A stretch of DNA of 64,000 bases from Tribonema minus (GCA_017506865.1 JAFCMP010000290.1:124001-188000); one strand, 5' to 3'; counted from the first letter of the stretch, positions 20,708-34,400 are shown. Notes: generated by a model from the letters alone, not told the origin. Program-made: numbers and translations.

Positions 20708-23700
20708 ATGCCTTCATCATCATGGACGACGACGACGGGGGCGAGCGAAGGAGATCGCCAGCCTCCACGGCAGGCGCAGCAGATGCAGCGCGTGCAGCAG
20801 CAACATCTAGTGAAATCGCGGCACAAGCAAGATGTGCGAGTGTTTAAGCTGAAGTCCAGCCCAAAGTTTCAACACATCTTGGACGCGGTTAAGACAGCTT
20901 ATGGCCTGGCCCAGGTCGAGCGAATCACATACAAGGACAACGAAGGAGATTATGTCACGCTGAGTTGCGATAAGGAGCTGGAAGTGGCGCTGAGGCTGAG
21001 CGGATCTCCCCTGCGCATTGCTGTGCTAGAGCCACAAGCTGGCGTTGGCAGTGGCGGTGCCGCGACTGCAGGTGAGGTTTGGGTGTGTTGGTGAAATGGG
21101 GTGTTATCCGCGTTGCATATGCTCTTGCGTCTACCTTACAGATCGCAAAGGGTAGCGCCACATCATCACCTGTCTCCAGTGGTGGTGGTGGCTCAGGTAT
21201 CCACTTCGATGCAGGGCGCTATCTCGCATTTTCTGTGCCTTGGGTGTCGGTAGCTCATGCGTGCATGTTTGCAGGCACACCAGGTTAAGCAAGGGGCGCT
21301 GCCTGAGTCTGTATCACGTCACAACCTTTTGCTCCGTGCACCTGACGCACTCTCACCTAATGTTGTGAATGTTGTGAATGTTGAAATGTGATATGTGGGA
21401 TACGTTGTCATGCTTAGAACAACATAATGCTGCAGGAATGATGATGATTTTTGGCTCAGGTCATGAGAGAACATGAAACATCAACGGTGAACTAAACTTG
21501 GAGTTCACCTCCAAAGTGAAGCCTCAACAGTGCTTGTTGCTAGTTGCGGAAACCAATCTCGATGTTTTGTTTTACCTTGTAACTGCAGAGTCATGTTGAA
21601 ATGCTGCAAACGCCGGTCGGATTTAAGTACTTCGAAGTAGGCCACAGATATGGCAAGTGCAGGTCCTGCTTTTCCACTTGAAGGCTGGTCACACCGTCAC
21701 ATGCAACAGGTAAAATTTATGCGCTGCTCCTCTTTGTGCATCCGTGCGCTTGCCTAACCGTCTTTAAACCCAGGAGTTGTACAGGAAGACCTCGGTGGTG
21801 GTGGTGCAGCAGGTGGATTTGAACAACTGAACTCATATGCTACTAAGGCTCTTGTTCTTGTTTGGAAATGGGAAGGTTGCTTACGGCACAACAATATGCC
21901 CCGCCGAGCATGTGCTTATTTGCCTGCATGTAGTACAGTAGCTGTTGCAAATGGCCGTTCACGTCGCACTTGTCGTGATCTAATCAACTTCGCGCTGCCT
22001 CTGCACCTTGTGTGCACCTTCGCTCTGCGCCCGCACACAACGGCGTTGACATTGGCAGTCTGCAAGTGAGGTTCAATATTGCTCACGCGCCACACAATGT
22101 TGCCGATGATGTAGCTGCCAGACATAACACGGTGTCTGCTGCCTCTGTGCTGGCAGGTCGATGCTGCTCTCAACAAGCTTCAAGTACATAGCTATCAGCT
22201 ATCTCTTACCAACTCTGGTTGATCTGCACCAACCACTAGTCTGGACCTTGTTGTTTCTCACTTCGTTTGTGCTGCAGGGTCCGAACCTTTGGGCAAGACC
22301 AGGCGGTCAGGCAGTGAGGGCAAGCGAAGACGGTGACTGCCAGCACCTGCAGTTCATACAACACTGCAATGTGATTGTGCGCAGTGCCTACTGAAACACT
22401 GCCTACACCACAGCCAGCATGTTTGATACAATGTGAACAAAATGTGCTCTAATTTGTAAAGGTTACGCCAACGCACACACGCAGGATTTTCGGGCTTGGA
22501 TGAGGTGCGGGTCGTGTTCCAAGAGGAGCTGGAGAAATGGCAGCAGCGGGAGAAAGAGCAGAGACAGCAAGAGCGGCAGCGGGAGAAAGAGCGGAGACAG
22601 CAAGAGCGAGATGAAATGCGGCAACAGCACATGCAATCGCTGGAGTCCATCAGGGCCGAAGTGGCGCAGCAAAGGCAAATGTTGCGAGCGATGCAGCAGA
22701 AAAACGGTGAGCTTTGCAGGCCGGTCATTGACGATACTGCTCAGCTGCTGCAAAGCCGTCGTCTGCGCTTTGTGCACTACATGACCACTTATTATCTCAC
22801 CTCTGTACTCTGTCGGTCCTCTGCAAATATGCGTTGCACACAGCAGGTGTGCTCGGCTCATCATCAATAATCATACATTGGTGTATTCGGCAAGACCAAG
22901 TGTGAGCTGCACGCAGCCCTCTGCAAGTCGTGCATGGGCGCAGGATGGGCCGGTCAAGGAACGCTTTGAACAAATTTTCAGAGAGGCTGCCATCGATAGT
23001 AGTAAGAACAATGCTTATCTCCCCGCTTGCAAGCGCATGTTTGGATGTCACGGCCAGGGCGCTGGAGAGCAAAAACATCGACCGACCTGATGCAGAGTGG
23101 AAGAGCCTCTCCGCATGCAGCCGTGTCATCATTGATACTCACACAATGCCTGGCTACTTGGAGCGCCTGGCCCCAGATATCTCTGTGTGCTCTCTGTACA
23201 CTTGTACGGCAGCTGTGCACGCCTTCCACATGGTCTCGTTGGTGGAGCTGCAGGTAGGTACCTTTTTGCAAACTTGGCACACACTTGCCCTTGGCTGATT
23301 ACTGGCTCTGACCTATGCATGTAGAGCTGGTCAGGACTGTGTGCCTATCCTTGTGTTATATGAACGCGAATGTTTGTCATGTATTCCGCTGCGCTGCATT
23401 GCTTAATTTTGTTGTATTTATCTCAAAGCTGTTTGCCTAACATTGCCATGCTTGGCCGCAGAAAGTATGAGGACGCACCTAGCACCTCATTCTGCGGGAG
23501 ACCCTCCAAAACCGGTTGCCCCATTTCTGGGTCCAAAGAGCTGCATGTATCTCTCGCTACGCTGCCGAAAAACACATCCCTTCTGCTGGAGTTCATGTGT
23601 GTGACAGATGAACAGGCGGGATGGCAAGCGCTCATTGTGGCCCTCGACAATGGATGTTTCAGGGCCACTGGCCATGTGGCTTCAACCACTAGCGTGGACG

Positions 23701-25913
23701 TCTGTTCCGGCATCTGGACTAGCACAAATGCCAGCTTTGCAGCTGCGACATCCGACCTACAGGCAAGCCCATGGCCTTCATCTATGCACCATCGTCACTT
23801 TTTTCATGCATCTGATTTTTGAAGGATGCTAATGGCGAGCATCTGTGCAGCCGCATGCGATACACACACATATATATAACTGCGTCATCTGGAGCATGCC
23901 ACTCGCACATTGCTGTGTCGCCCTGGTTTTCAGGTCTGCAAGGTCTACAAGCCTGGCTGCAGCGCCGCGCGCAACGCTGTAATGCGTGAAGTTCATGCCC
24001 TTCAGAAGATTGCAGCGTCTGCTACACCTCCTGCCATGTTTCCTGCACTGCTGGCATGGAGCACAGAACAGGGGCTGGTCATCACAAACGGCCTTGGCAG
24101 GACCCCTGGTATGTCGGCCGCTGGTGTTCTTACAGTATGCCCTGCACCTCGGGTGCTAGGGGTTTGGTCTAATCCTTAACCCTAAGGGTTGCATCTGCAC
24201 TGCGCCATCCGTTGGGTTTTAGTGTTCCAGTATGAAGCTACCTAGTTGACGTCTTATATGGCATTGTGTTTGAAGTGTGCAGTTTGGCGTCGTTGCCTAT
24301 GATGACGTACATGTAAAAGGGAATGCATTGGAAATGAACGCCATCAGCGCTTTACCAGCTCCTCAACATCAGGATCAGGTCACCCTCGGCTTAATCAAGC
24401 CCAGCACTAGGCTTCGCCTCACGACTTTGTTGGGCTGCAGCCGCGATGAAGCTACCTGTGCAGAGGACAGTCATTAAGCACATGCATCTGGCTGTTGGCA
24501 ACATTGAGGTCAGACTGAATAGTCTACAGTTCATTGTTCTGATGAGTCAATTCATGTGGTGTCTGCCTCTCCGAGTTGTGTTCCCGTAAAATTTTGGTGC
24601 CATGACATGGTTTACCTTTTTGCAAGCAGCTGGCATTTGACCTTTTGCTTCATGATTGCAGCGGCAGCACTGCGCTGCTTGTTGGCCGCTGTCACTGCAT
24701 CAGTGACCGCTGGCAGGCCGACCCTGCGGGAGAAAGTCTTGATGCCCAGTCTGCAGTGTTTTGCGATGTGCATCACAACCGTCACAGCTCGCTCATGACG
24801 CCACATTGAGAGACGCTGCACCCTCATTTGCTGCCCATAGCGCTGGCTACACCTGTATAAAGCCCCCAGTACAAAGCCCCAGATTGCACTCAAAGGCTCT
24901 TCTCCTTCTCGGAAGGCATGCCTCCCCGTGTGAACAAAGAGCATTCCTCATTGTTTTTATTAAATATCTTCATCTAGCGTTGACTCATCTTCAACTAGCG
25001 TTGACTCATCCTCATCTAGCGTTGACTCACCTTATCAAGGCCTGTGTAATGCTGCGCTTGTAGCCTCTGAGATCTCAACCTCAGAAACCACTTACAGTAA
25101 CTGGATTTGTTGGGCTAGTACTGGAAGCGTGCCAACAAATTTACTCATTGTGCTGGTTCAACCATCACTCACCTTGTCTCTCTGATGACTTGCCATGCGT
25201 GTTCTACTGCAGCACACATAACGGAATCCATGGTTGACCAGCTGCTGCAGGGGTTAAAGCACCTCCACCACACCGTGCGGCTTGTGCACAACGATATCGA
25301 GCCGAGGCACATCCTCTGCAGCAGCAGCAAAAGTGAGCAGGTGCTGCTGATCGGCTACGATCTGTGCCGTGCAGTGGCTGCCCCGCCTGAGGATGGTCTT
25401 CTATATGCCGGTGAGAAGCAGTGCATCTCTCACTGTTTGCATGGCTTGCAGGTTGTTGCCATCTGTACTGCCGTAATTGGGTTTTATTGTGCAGGTCGAT
25501 TGAAAACGAATCAGCCATCGCAGAACACTTTCAGCTCACAGATGCTGCCCGTGCATGCTGCAAACTGCGCTTTGTCCAGGCACGCTGATTATGTTGCGGA
25601 CGATGTGCTGGACCGGATAGCTAAGGGGAATGCCGTACGACCGCAGACACACCATGATCTTGTATCGCTGGTCAAGTCCATTTACGTCATGCGTAACCCT
25701 CGCATGGAAAGTGAAGTGGCGCGAGTCGTTGAGGAAGTGCGTGTTTTGAAGGAGGAGGGCGGTCCAAGCATGGCGTCACGTGTGCAAGAGTTCTGGAAAG
25801 CTTTCCCACGGGGCATTGGCTGGCGTAAGGCAATCACGCTCGCTGCGCGGCCTGCGCCTGACGCAGATGCGTACACCACCCTTGCCGAGGCAGTGAAAGC
25901 GCTATTTGAGTAG
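20708..25913 (+). CDS. PB1 domain - coiled coil - protein-kinase-like protein
   Basis: Spliced gene starting at ATG 20708. Exon 1 (20708-21071) encodes a complete-looking PB1 domain: basic strand VRVFKLKS and acidic OPCA-like stretch YKDNEGDYVTLSCDKEL, so it could bind PB1 partners through either face. Short Gly/Ser-rich exons follow (about 21142-21196, 21774-21812, 22278-22332; phases not all resolved). Exon 22485-22706 encodes a Gln/Glu/Arg-rich coiled coil. Exon about 22928-23253 ends with APDISVC then VSLVELQ; exon about 23462-23762 follows with an apparent GC donor. The kinase-like part is 23934-24108 (VCKVYKPG with the ATP-binding-type Lys and a Glu in MREVHAL), 25213-25410 (HNDIEPRHIL catalytic loop, GYDLC in place of DFG) and 25495-25913 (C-lobe, stop). 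The loop has the catalytic Asp but His where Asn is usual, so it may be an atypical or inactive kinase. Confidence 0.7.
24968..25030. repeat. 21-bp unit repeated three times in the kinase-gene intron
   Basis: Three adjacent units at 24968, 24989 and 25010, each containing CTAGCGTTGACTCA, lie in the 1.1-kb intron between the two halves of the kinase-like domain. Confidence 0.8.
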
Positions 25914-26189
25914 ACTTGGGCCTCCCGACAATCGCTCTAAGATGCAGTGGCACTCCAATATGACATTGCACATGGGTCTGGTTTGGCATGCGGTATTTCG
26001 ATGTTTTTGAGATGGCACAGATCGGTGGCTTGCATGAGGTATCGTGATTGTCGCATCATGATTGCGCAGGTTCTGCCTGTGCGTTGCACATGTTGCAGCT
26101 GGCACAGTTGCGGAACATGTGGTGCAACGTGCCAGCAGTTTGAAAGACTTTCTAACCCTAAAGCTTGTGTAGGTGTAGAAGCTTCTCAC

Positions 26190-26970
26190 ATGAAGTTCCC
26201 GCGTGCGCCACTTCCAGCTGCTGGGCATTCTCTTGTCCCTACCGCCAGCATCTGCCGCATCACCTCAGTCAACATGATTCGCTGCAGCCCTGAGCTTGCG
26301 CAGCAGGGTGTCAGAAACGCAATCAGCACCTTTGCCAGCCGGAGTTGAGCCAGGGGGTGGCGCGTGCTGGCGCAGGTCTGGTGATATCTGTCAGATGGCT
26401 CTTGGTGGCCTCAAAGTTGGCATACTTCGAGGTATGCTGTTGTGCAGGAGAAAGAGGAGATAGGTAGGGGTGGGAGGGCAGGGCAGTCAGTCGGCGCTGC
26501 AAGACTCAAGCTCTTTTAGCAACTTGTTGCTAATCCTTCAAAGGATGGAGTTGCCGTCCCCTCAATAACACAATGCATGTGCATTTCAATCTTAGCCTTG
26601 CACACCACAATCAGTTTCTTGCCGCACTTCATGTCTCGCACCCTGCACAAACACACACACCACCGCTTGGCGCTGAAGCGATGGATCAGCGTACCTACAC
26701 ATTGTAAGCTATGCCAATGGCAAAGACCAGGTGCTTTTGCTTCGGCGTACATATATGCATTGTAAGCTATGCAAATGGCGAAGAACGGGTGCTTTTGCGC
26801 ATGTTTTGGCCATACAAACCTCCACATGCGAGGTATGCGGGGCGCCGGCTCTTGTGTGTGCAACTCTTGCTATCTCATGCCACTCTGTGAAAACATCAAC
26901 TCTGCAAATGCTGAGTACTATATGAAACATGAAGTCTGCGGGTGGTAGTATGGGTTGCAATGAAAGCCAG
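26190..26970. repeat. Dispersed repeat A, copy 2
   Basis: Counterpart of 15200-15985, same orientation. On the - strand a likely terminal exon reads from an acceptor near 26650 through VRDMKCGKKLIVVCK and HMHCVIEGTA to a stop near 26516. Both copies contain an internal short duplication around ATTGTAAGCTATGC (26700-26790 here). The sequence shared by both copies ends near GTTGCAATGAAAGC. Confidence 0.7.
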
Positions 26971-27572
26971 GGGGATCCCTGGCTGTTCAACGAGCCGATT
27001 CGGAAGCTCAAAGCCGATTCGGAAGCTGATAGCCCTGTGCGTGCAGACTGGCTGTAGCAGGCATGCACATGGCAGGAGAGCCGGCTTTGCGCCATCCACA
27101 GCTGCAGATGCAGCGAGCCTGGGTGTATACTATAGCTGCACCTGCTCATGCTATGCAGCACTTATGATTGTAGCAGCCTTGCTTCCGCAATCATTATGCC
27201 TGAAATGCCAAAGAGCTGTGGTCTGCCGATTTAAATGCTGTCGTGTTGATGTGGCGCACTCATTCGATTCCAAATCACAAGGCCCAGTCATCAACGGATA
27301 AAACCGCCAATATTTTCTTACCATGTACTGTAACATTTCAACTCAAACTGGCCGCTGCAGGCCAGGCAGCAAAAAATAGCTGTTGAAACTGTCCGCATTT
27401 TTGTTAGCTGGTGCGGTGCCTGCATTCATGAAGCAGCTCTGAGTCATACAGTCGTCGCTGTGCAAGCTTGTGTTCGGGTTGGAGCAATTTCATGCAATGG
27501 GCGCCTGCATCTTCTGCCTCAGTGAACCAGCAGCCTGAGAGCTCTAGGATGGCATTAACCCTAACCTTGCAG

Positions 27573-28143
27573 CCTGTCCATTCAAAGTTTGTTAGGGACG
27601 TGCTGCTGAACGACGACCTAGTGTGCCTGCGTGACATACCAGATTTTGGGTCTGCCAGTTGCTATGATGTGGAAGAACTCTACCTCCTCGTCACCGACAC
27701 CGCTGAGGCAGGTGGCGGCGCAGGCGAGGGTGTGCATCTGCCTGGGCTGATGTTCACCTTCTTGCACGTACTCATGACGGACCAGAATGTTAGTGTTCTC
27801 AACATCAAGCAGCAAATCCTGCAACGCCGATCATGGCCACTTCATCGGCGGCGACATGTGTCAAGCCGTGCTGCACAATCTGGCGCTGCTGGCGGCGGAT
27901 CCGCCAGCGTCCATTGCCAAGGTGCTGCACCTTGTGATGGCAGCGGTGGAGGAGGCCCTATGCGGTGTGCTGCCTCTGGCGGATGGCAAATGCACTATTC
28001 AGCGTGTTGCCAATTTGTGCTCGCCCACACACAATTCCGGCATCGCTTCTGACGGTTGTCACACACAGCATGGTTTGCAACACACGAGCGGCGCGAGTCG
28101 TTGTCGACGGCATGCTGACATCGGAGTTCTCGCCATGTCATAG
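27573..28143 (+). CDS. Hypothetical protein, exon(s) with an apparent frameshift
   Basis: After an acceptor at 27571-27572 the frame reads FVRDVLLNDDLVCLRDIP, then DVEELYLLVTDTAEAGG, then FTFLHVLMTDQNVSVLN to about 27815. The coding look then moves to another frame: HFIGGDMCQAVLHNLALL, then IAKVLHLVMAAVEEALCG, up to about 28020, with the stop at 28143. No family is recognised. The frame change could be a short unseen intron or a disabling indel. The polypyrimidine tract before the acceptor includes a telomere-like TTAACCCTAACC. No upstream exon could be joined. Confidence 0.45.
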
Positions 28144-28477
28144 AAGTACCGTGCAGCACACAGCATGCGCCACATGACGAGAAAGGGTGCCGGAGCGCTT
28201 GAGGCACGCTACGAACAGTGGTTCACGTTGACATCAGGAACGCGTGCACTCGTCATCGGTGAGCATCGCGAACCTACGACATGCCATGTCAGCCCCGAGC
28301 GTGCACGACACCATCATAGCCGTTGCGGCGATCGCTTTGTCGGCGGAAGCAAATCATGTGCACGATACATCATACATGGCAACAGCATGGGAAGAACGCA
28401 GGGTAGGGTTACGGGAAGAACGCAGGGTGAAGCGCACACACCATGGAAGGTAAATGCAGAAGAAGCAATTGGTGACA
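28144..28477. other. Intergenic gap between convergent genes
   Basis: No gene is supported. A 16-bp direct repeat GGGAAGAACGCAGGGT occurs twice between 28388 and 28427, separated by AGGGTTAC. Confidence 0.4.
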
Positions 28478-31400
28478 TTAAGACATCGGCGAAGGTGCAG
28501 AAGCGTCGTCATCCTGAGCCGCGGTGCTCCTTGCAGCGTACCGAGATGATCCGCTGTAGTGATCGAACAAAGAGTTTTGACGGAGAGGGCCAGCTGCTGG
28601 TCGCAGACCTCTGTACACCAGTGCTACTTGCACAAGAGCCATTACGAGGAGCAGCACATTCAGCGCTATCAAGAGGTTGCCGACCGCTTGCTCACTGCCC
28701 CCTTCTACCCAACGCACCTGCATCAGCAGCGATGTGAACATGCTTCCAAAGAGAATTGCGTAACCCAACGTGTACAACCACTTATCCATCCCCTGCTGGT
28801 GAGGGTGAATCTGCTCGTACACCATGGCCGTGAAGAATACAAACAAGCATGCGACTGCACTCTGGCCTGGTTCGCCGGGCATGATGAAGACAAGCAGGCC
28901 CGCAAGCATCAGTCGCCGCAAGCACTCTACGGTCTCCCAATAGTAGGCACGACCCTTGTAAGGGCGCCACAAAAACGATGATGCTGTTGCCAGCCGGGAC
29001 GGCAGCTGCGTGCGATCACACTGCCTTACAGATCGCCAGAGGATCGACGCGTACAACACTGGGATCCCCACTGGGTAAACCATGATCATGAAAGCAGCAT
29101 AAATCGAAAATTTCGTGTGCAGCCCCTCGTCATCGCCGCACTCGATTGAGTAGTCCGCGCGCAGATAACTCTTGCCTGTAAATTTCAACTCGTCGCACCC
29201 GAAGGTCTCGAAGACCGTAAGCGACACGCCGGAAAAGATCAGGAAGGTGAACACCAGGAAGGCGTTGACGTCTCGTGCGACAACCTGTTGGAGCTTGGGC
29301 GCAACCGCGAGCCGACGGCGGGATACGATCCACAGGTAGAACCGGGGGCTGAATATGAGGGCGCTGATCACCAGGGGCGCTAATTTGGCGACGAGCAACC
29401 GGCCGTAAAAGTTGATGTCGGCGACGCACCCAGGCGAGGTCAGCCACCGCATGTCCAGGGACAAGAAGTCCACCGCATGCAGGAACTCGAGGTACTTCAG
29501 CGGCAGCGTGAGGCCAGTGATGCTGATGTACTGAGTGAGTACTTGTATGACAACGATCGGGATTCGAAACCGCTGCATGAGCAGCACTCCGACGCGCGCA
29601 AGTTTTGATGACGGACCGGCGGCAGCGCCAACTGCCTGAGCGCTGTCCACCCCGTCGACCACTCCAGTCGACTTTGAGCACAGCAGCCACAGCAGCAGAA
29701 GTGTGGCCAGTGCGACGACCGCCAGTATCGTGATTGTTGCTGCGGTAGCGCCGCTGGTGCACTCGACGCAGCGGTAGCCCGGCAGGCTCGCGTACCCTGG
29801 TGCACAGACTGCACAATCTGGCGGAAAGCACAATAATGAAATCATCAGCATCATGTATGCGAAGGGCGACAAAGCAGAAGGAGAATGTGATTTGGGCATT
29901 GCACAAAAAGGCCGCGAAGTCGACAGACCATGGTGCCTCTCGGTGTGAGATAGGAAACACATCATAGACTGCAGCACACGAGAAGCTGTTGACGCCACTG
30001 TTTAAAGGCATGTTCGCTCTGTTTCTCTACATCAATCGCTGATTTGATGACCTGCTGTGTCTCGTACTGTGTTATGTGACGTGCACCTCCTTGAGTCGAC
30101 TTACATGGCCCTCTGTAGCCTTTGCTGCAGTAAACGTCGGTGTTGTTCGGCCAGTTTAGGGCGTCTCCCGTGCATGCTCCATCCAACATTCCAACACGCA
30201 CGCAGATCCTCCTGGTAAAATGTCTCTCTCCAGAAGCCAGCAGCCAGTGGCAGCGTGCTGACGGTGATCCCGATTGAGGAACAGTCGAGTTCGTGCGTGT
30301 CGCAAGTTACGCAGGTGTGGTCGTTGTTGGAGTCCACCACCAGATATTGGCGTTTGTTGCAGCACGACCTGCAAATCCGAGACAACAGCAACAATAACTA
30401 AGATTGTCCACCCACAATGCAATGATTGTTAACATGAGTCAACAGATGCCACTCACCATCCTGTGCCAAACCCCGTAGAAGCATCATTGCATGGAATTTC
30501 GCTGTGTGTTGCGCTCGTGCCAGAATAGCAGCATTGTGCCACGTTGTTGACGAAGGACGTGCTGGGGTCCACGTTCACATTCAACATCGTGGCTGTACCC
30601 TGCTGAATGATGGCTCCTCCGGCACCAACTGTCGCGGTGTTGCTGGTAAACACACTGTGGGAAATGTCAAAGTTACGGGTTTCCACGACTGGAGCCAGGG
30701 ACAGCGCTCCGCCAACAGGACTGCTGTTGTTTGTGAAGTTGCAGGTGTTGATGTGCCCAGTCACTGATGGCTCCAGGTACACTGCGCCTCCCGTCTCTGT
30801 GGCGCTGTTGAAGGAAAAGGACGTACTGCTAATGTTGGCTATTGCAGCTTGCGCCAGATACATGGCAGCACCTTTCGCGCCTGCAGAAATGGGACAGCAA
30901 GCTTGATCACACATTGAGTTGTTGCACTGTAAGTTTGCAATAGACTGGCAAACGTATGTGCGTACCTGAGTTATTCTCAAACAGCGACGAGTTCATGATC
31001 ATATTCCCCACCAAAAGTATCGCGCCATCGTCAGTGGAGGAAGAGTGTTGTATGGCGACCGACGACATCTTCAATTCTGACCCTGTGGCCGCGTACACGG
31101 TGCCGCCCTTGATGGCTGCAGCAGTGCAGGCAAAAAAGCAATGATGAAGGACAGAAGGGAAATGTGAGCTGTCTGTCCATCAATTGAAGCATATCAAGAA
31201 GCTGGTCAATAGGCTGATGCAAACACCGTGTGGTGCCAATGGGGAAGTGTGCTCAAAGCTCCACGCGCACTGCAGTTTGCGGTTGCATAGAGCAAGTTGA
31301 GACAGTCGGCGTTCCACCGGATGACGATCCTGACCTGTGCTCTGTTGAAAGTTGCTCTTGGTGCACTTCAAGTATGCTCCTTGCTCCACTGTGATGCTTC

Positions 31401-34400
31401 CTCCATAATGCTTTGCGATGTTGCCATTGAAGTCTGACAGCATCAGGTATGCACCATCAGCATTCACGTAGATTGCTCCACCATCTGCAGTTCAAATGGA
31501 CAGGGTACAAGTCATGGACACGTACAACAGCTGGTGCGCACAGATCAGGCCTCCGCATTTCACTAGCCTGTTGCTCCACACCTCCAGAGGGTGATCAATG
31601 CAACAGAAGACCGATGAACAACAGGTATTTGCTGCAGGTATGAAATCAGCACAGTGTCACACACCTGTTGCGTTGTTACGGGTGAAGGAACAGAACGTAC
31701 ACCTGGTGCTCAAGCCAGGTAAGAGCGATGAGGCACCCGACGACCAAGAGCTCGAAGACGACCTCCGGGGTAAGATCAATCCCGAAACCGGCAATGGCCC
31801 GACATACACAGCTCCTCCTGAATCTGCATAGTCACAACGTCAACGTGTGCATTGAAGGTATGTCAAGAAGTCTGTAGAGCTCGGTGCAATCAGCAACAAC
31901 TCAGTGCAACAGCTGTTACAATGCAGCAGGAAATTAAACGTCCTTGTAATTGCATGGTAGACCTGTGGCCTTGGGGCCTCAAAAAGTCTATAGGCTACGC
32001 GTTTCCGGGGAGTTTGCCATATGTTCAATGACCATATCCATGAGAGGTAAGCTTCCAGCTTTTTTCAGGGTTTCCAATGATTTCATTTTTCAAAGAGTTT
32101 GGTTTTATTAAAAGTTGCAAGCAGCGCAGCATTGCTCAGCGCATCACCATGCGTACCCTTAACCCTGCTTGCCACTGAAGGTTACCTCGACTTCAAGTTG
32201 AACTTGCAAGTTGTGTCAAAACATGCTGTTCAGCATCTGCTGATCAACAACCACACATGCTCTGCTGCCACAGACCAGCATCGCTGCACACAGCAGTGGC
32301 CACTGAACACACTTGAAAGTTTGCACTTACGTGCACTGTTCAGGGTGAACGTTGAGTTGCCGCAGGTGAAATTGCCTTCTTCGTTGATGATGGCTCCACC
32401 AAACTCTGCAACACAACCAGAAACAACCAGCAGAATACTGCTTGGTGAATGCCACGATCGGTCACATATTGCACAGACATGGCCACGCATTTGGAGTAAC
32501 TGAGGTGCACCCAAACCACAAAACACTCGTGCCACAGCATGCGCGTGCAATTGGGCACTGCATCGCCTCACATTGCGAGCGAGCAAAGTAAATGACTCAC
32601 CTGTTGCTGTGTTGTAGGTGAAGGCAGAGCTGCTGCAGGTGACAGTGCCTAGACTGTTGCAGATGGCTCCACCATCATCTGCAACACAACAGAATTCAAA
32701 ATGCTGCTGGATTGTTGACACGACTGATTTCAGACTGGACAACCATCGTCATACATGCAGAACAAATCAGGTGTGCGTCTCAGCGCTCAAGTCATGGCAT
32801 GCGCGCACCATTGGGGATGTCATCGCCCCCTTGCATTGCAACTGCGAAACAAAAGGAAGACTCACACACTGCAGTGTTGGAGGTGAAGGTCGCGTTGTGG
32901 AAGGTCAGAGCGCCACCATAGTTGTTGTAGATGGCTCCACCAACCTCTGCAACAGAACCAAAAAGACCAGTCAGAACGCTGCTCAGGGATGCCATGAATA
33001 TCCCAGCATGCACAGACGTCACCAATCATTTTAAGCGCCTCACCTGCACCATTCACATGACGCCCACGTCACGGCATGTATGCACCCCTGGACACAATCT
33101 CGCAACACAGCACGATGAGCAAACAAATCGATGACTCACCATGTGCTGTATTGGAGGCGAAGGTCGATCTACTGCAGCTGACCTCGCCAGCTGCATTGGC
33201 GACGGCTCCACCTTGGTCTGCAACAGAACCCACACAAGCAATCAGAATGATGCTCAGTTGTTGTTGCCCTTGACTCAATTCTCACTCTGCACAGCCATCA
33301 CCACACATATGAAACTTGAGATGCGCCAGTCACAGCACGGGTATGTCATTATGACGGCATGTGCGTCTTGGCACGCATGCGCCAGTGGGCATGGCATTGC
33401 CTCACATCGCGACGGGCAAAGCATGACTCACCTGCTCTATTGGAAGTAAAGGTCGATGTGATGAAATCACTGGAACCGCCTTCATTGTAAATGGCGCCAC
33501 CTAGAGCTGCAGCAGGACCAAACACGAGCAATCAAAGCGGTACTTGGCCCGTGCCACGATTGGTCCCCAAATTGTACAGCAGTCACAATGCGGTTCACAA
33601 AGAAGGCAGGTGTATCGGTCACAGCATGCTTCACGCCACGCCATACGCAAGCCATTGGGCACGGCATGGCCGCACACCAAGTCGTGCAAAAAGAAGTGGT
33701 GACTCACTCTGTGCTGTGTCGGAGCTGAAATGCGCAGGTCACAGCATGCCCACGTCACCGCATGCATGCACTATAGAGCATGGTATCTCCTCACATAGCA
33801 ACATGCGAGACGAAACGATGACTCACATCCTGTGTTGGAGGCAAAGGTCGAGTTGCGGCAGGTGAAATTGCCATAGTTGTTAATGGCTCCACCGTAGTCT
33901 GCCATGGAATCACAACGAGCAGTCAGAGCGCTGCGTTACCAATGCCGTGATGAATGCTAGCATAGGACTCGAGCAGGAAATCCCATTAGCAATTCTTTTG
34001 CGTTTGCATGATAGGCAAGCACCGCTGCACATCAGCGGCCTTTGGACAATGGAAGCGACGCACTCACATCCGTTGTTGAAGGAGAATCTGGATCCAAAGC
34101 AGTTGAAGTTGCCCGAGTTGCTAACGGCTCCACCACGAAAGGGTTCGTAGTATCCGCCATCTGCAACAAACAACACCACAGACGCCGCCACTCGTTTTAC
34201 AGATTCAGCTGCGCCGGTCATGGCATGTACATCCTGAAATGCATGCACCATCGTACACGCTTCAAACAGCAATGCGCAGATCACATTGATGACTCACATC
34301 CTGCTATGTTGGAGGTAAAAGTCGATCCAAAGCAGTCGAAATCGCCTATGTTTTCGACGGCTCCACTTTGCTCTGCAATGAAACAGAAACCAGCAGTCAG

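Noticed and set aside
30504-33300. + strand open frames across the beta-helix exons
   Set aside because: They run through exon-intron borders of the clearly coding - strand and have no recognisable domains.
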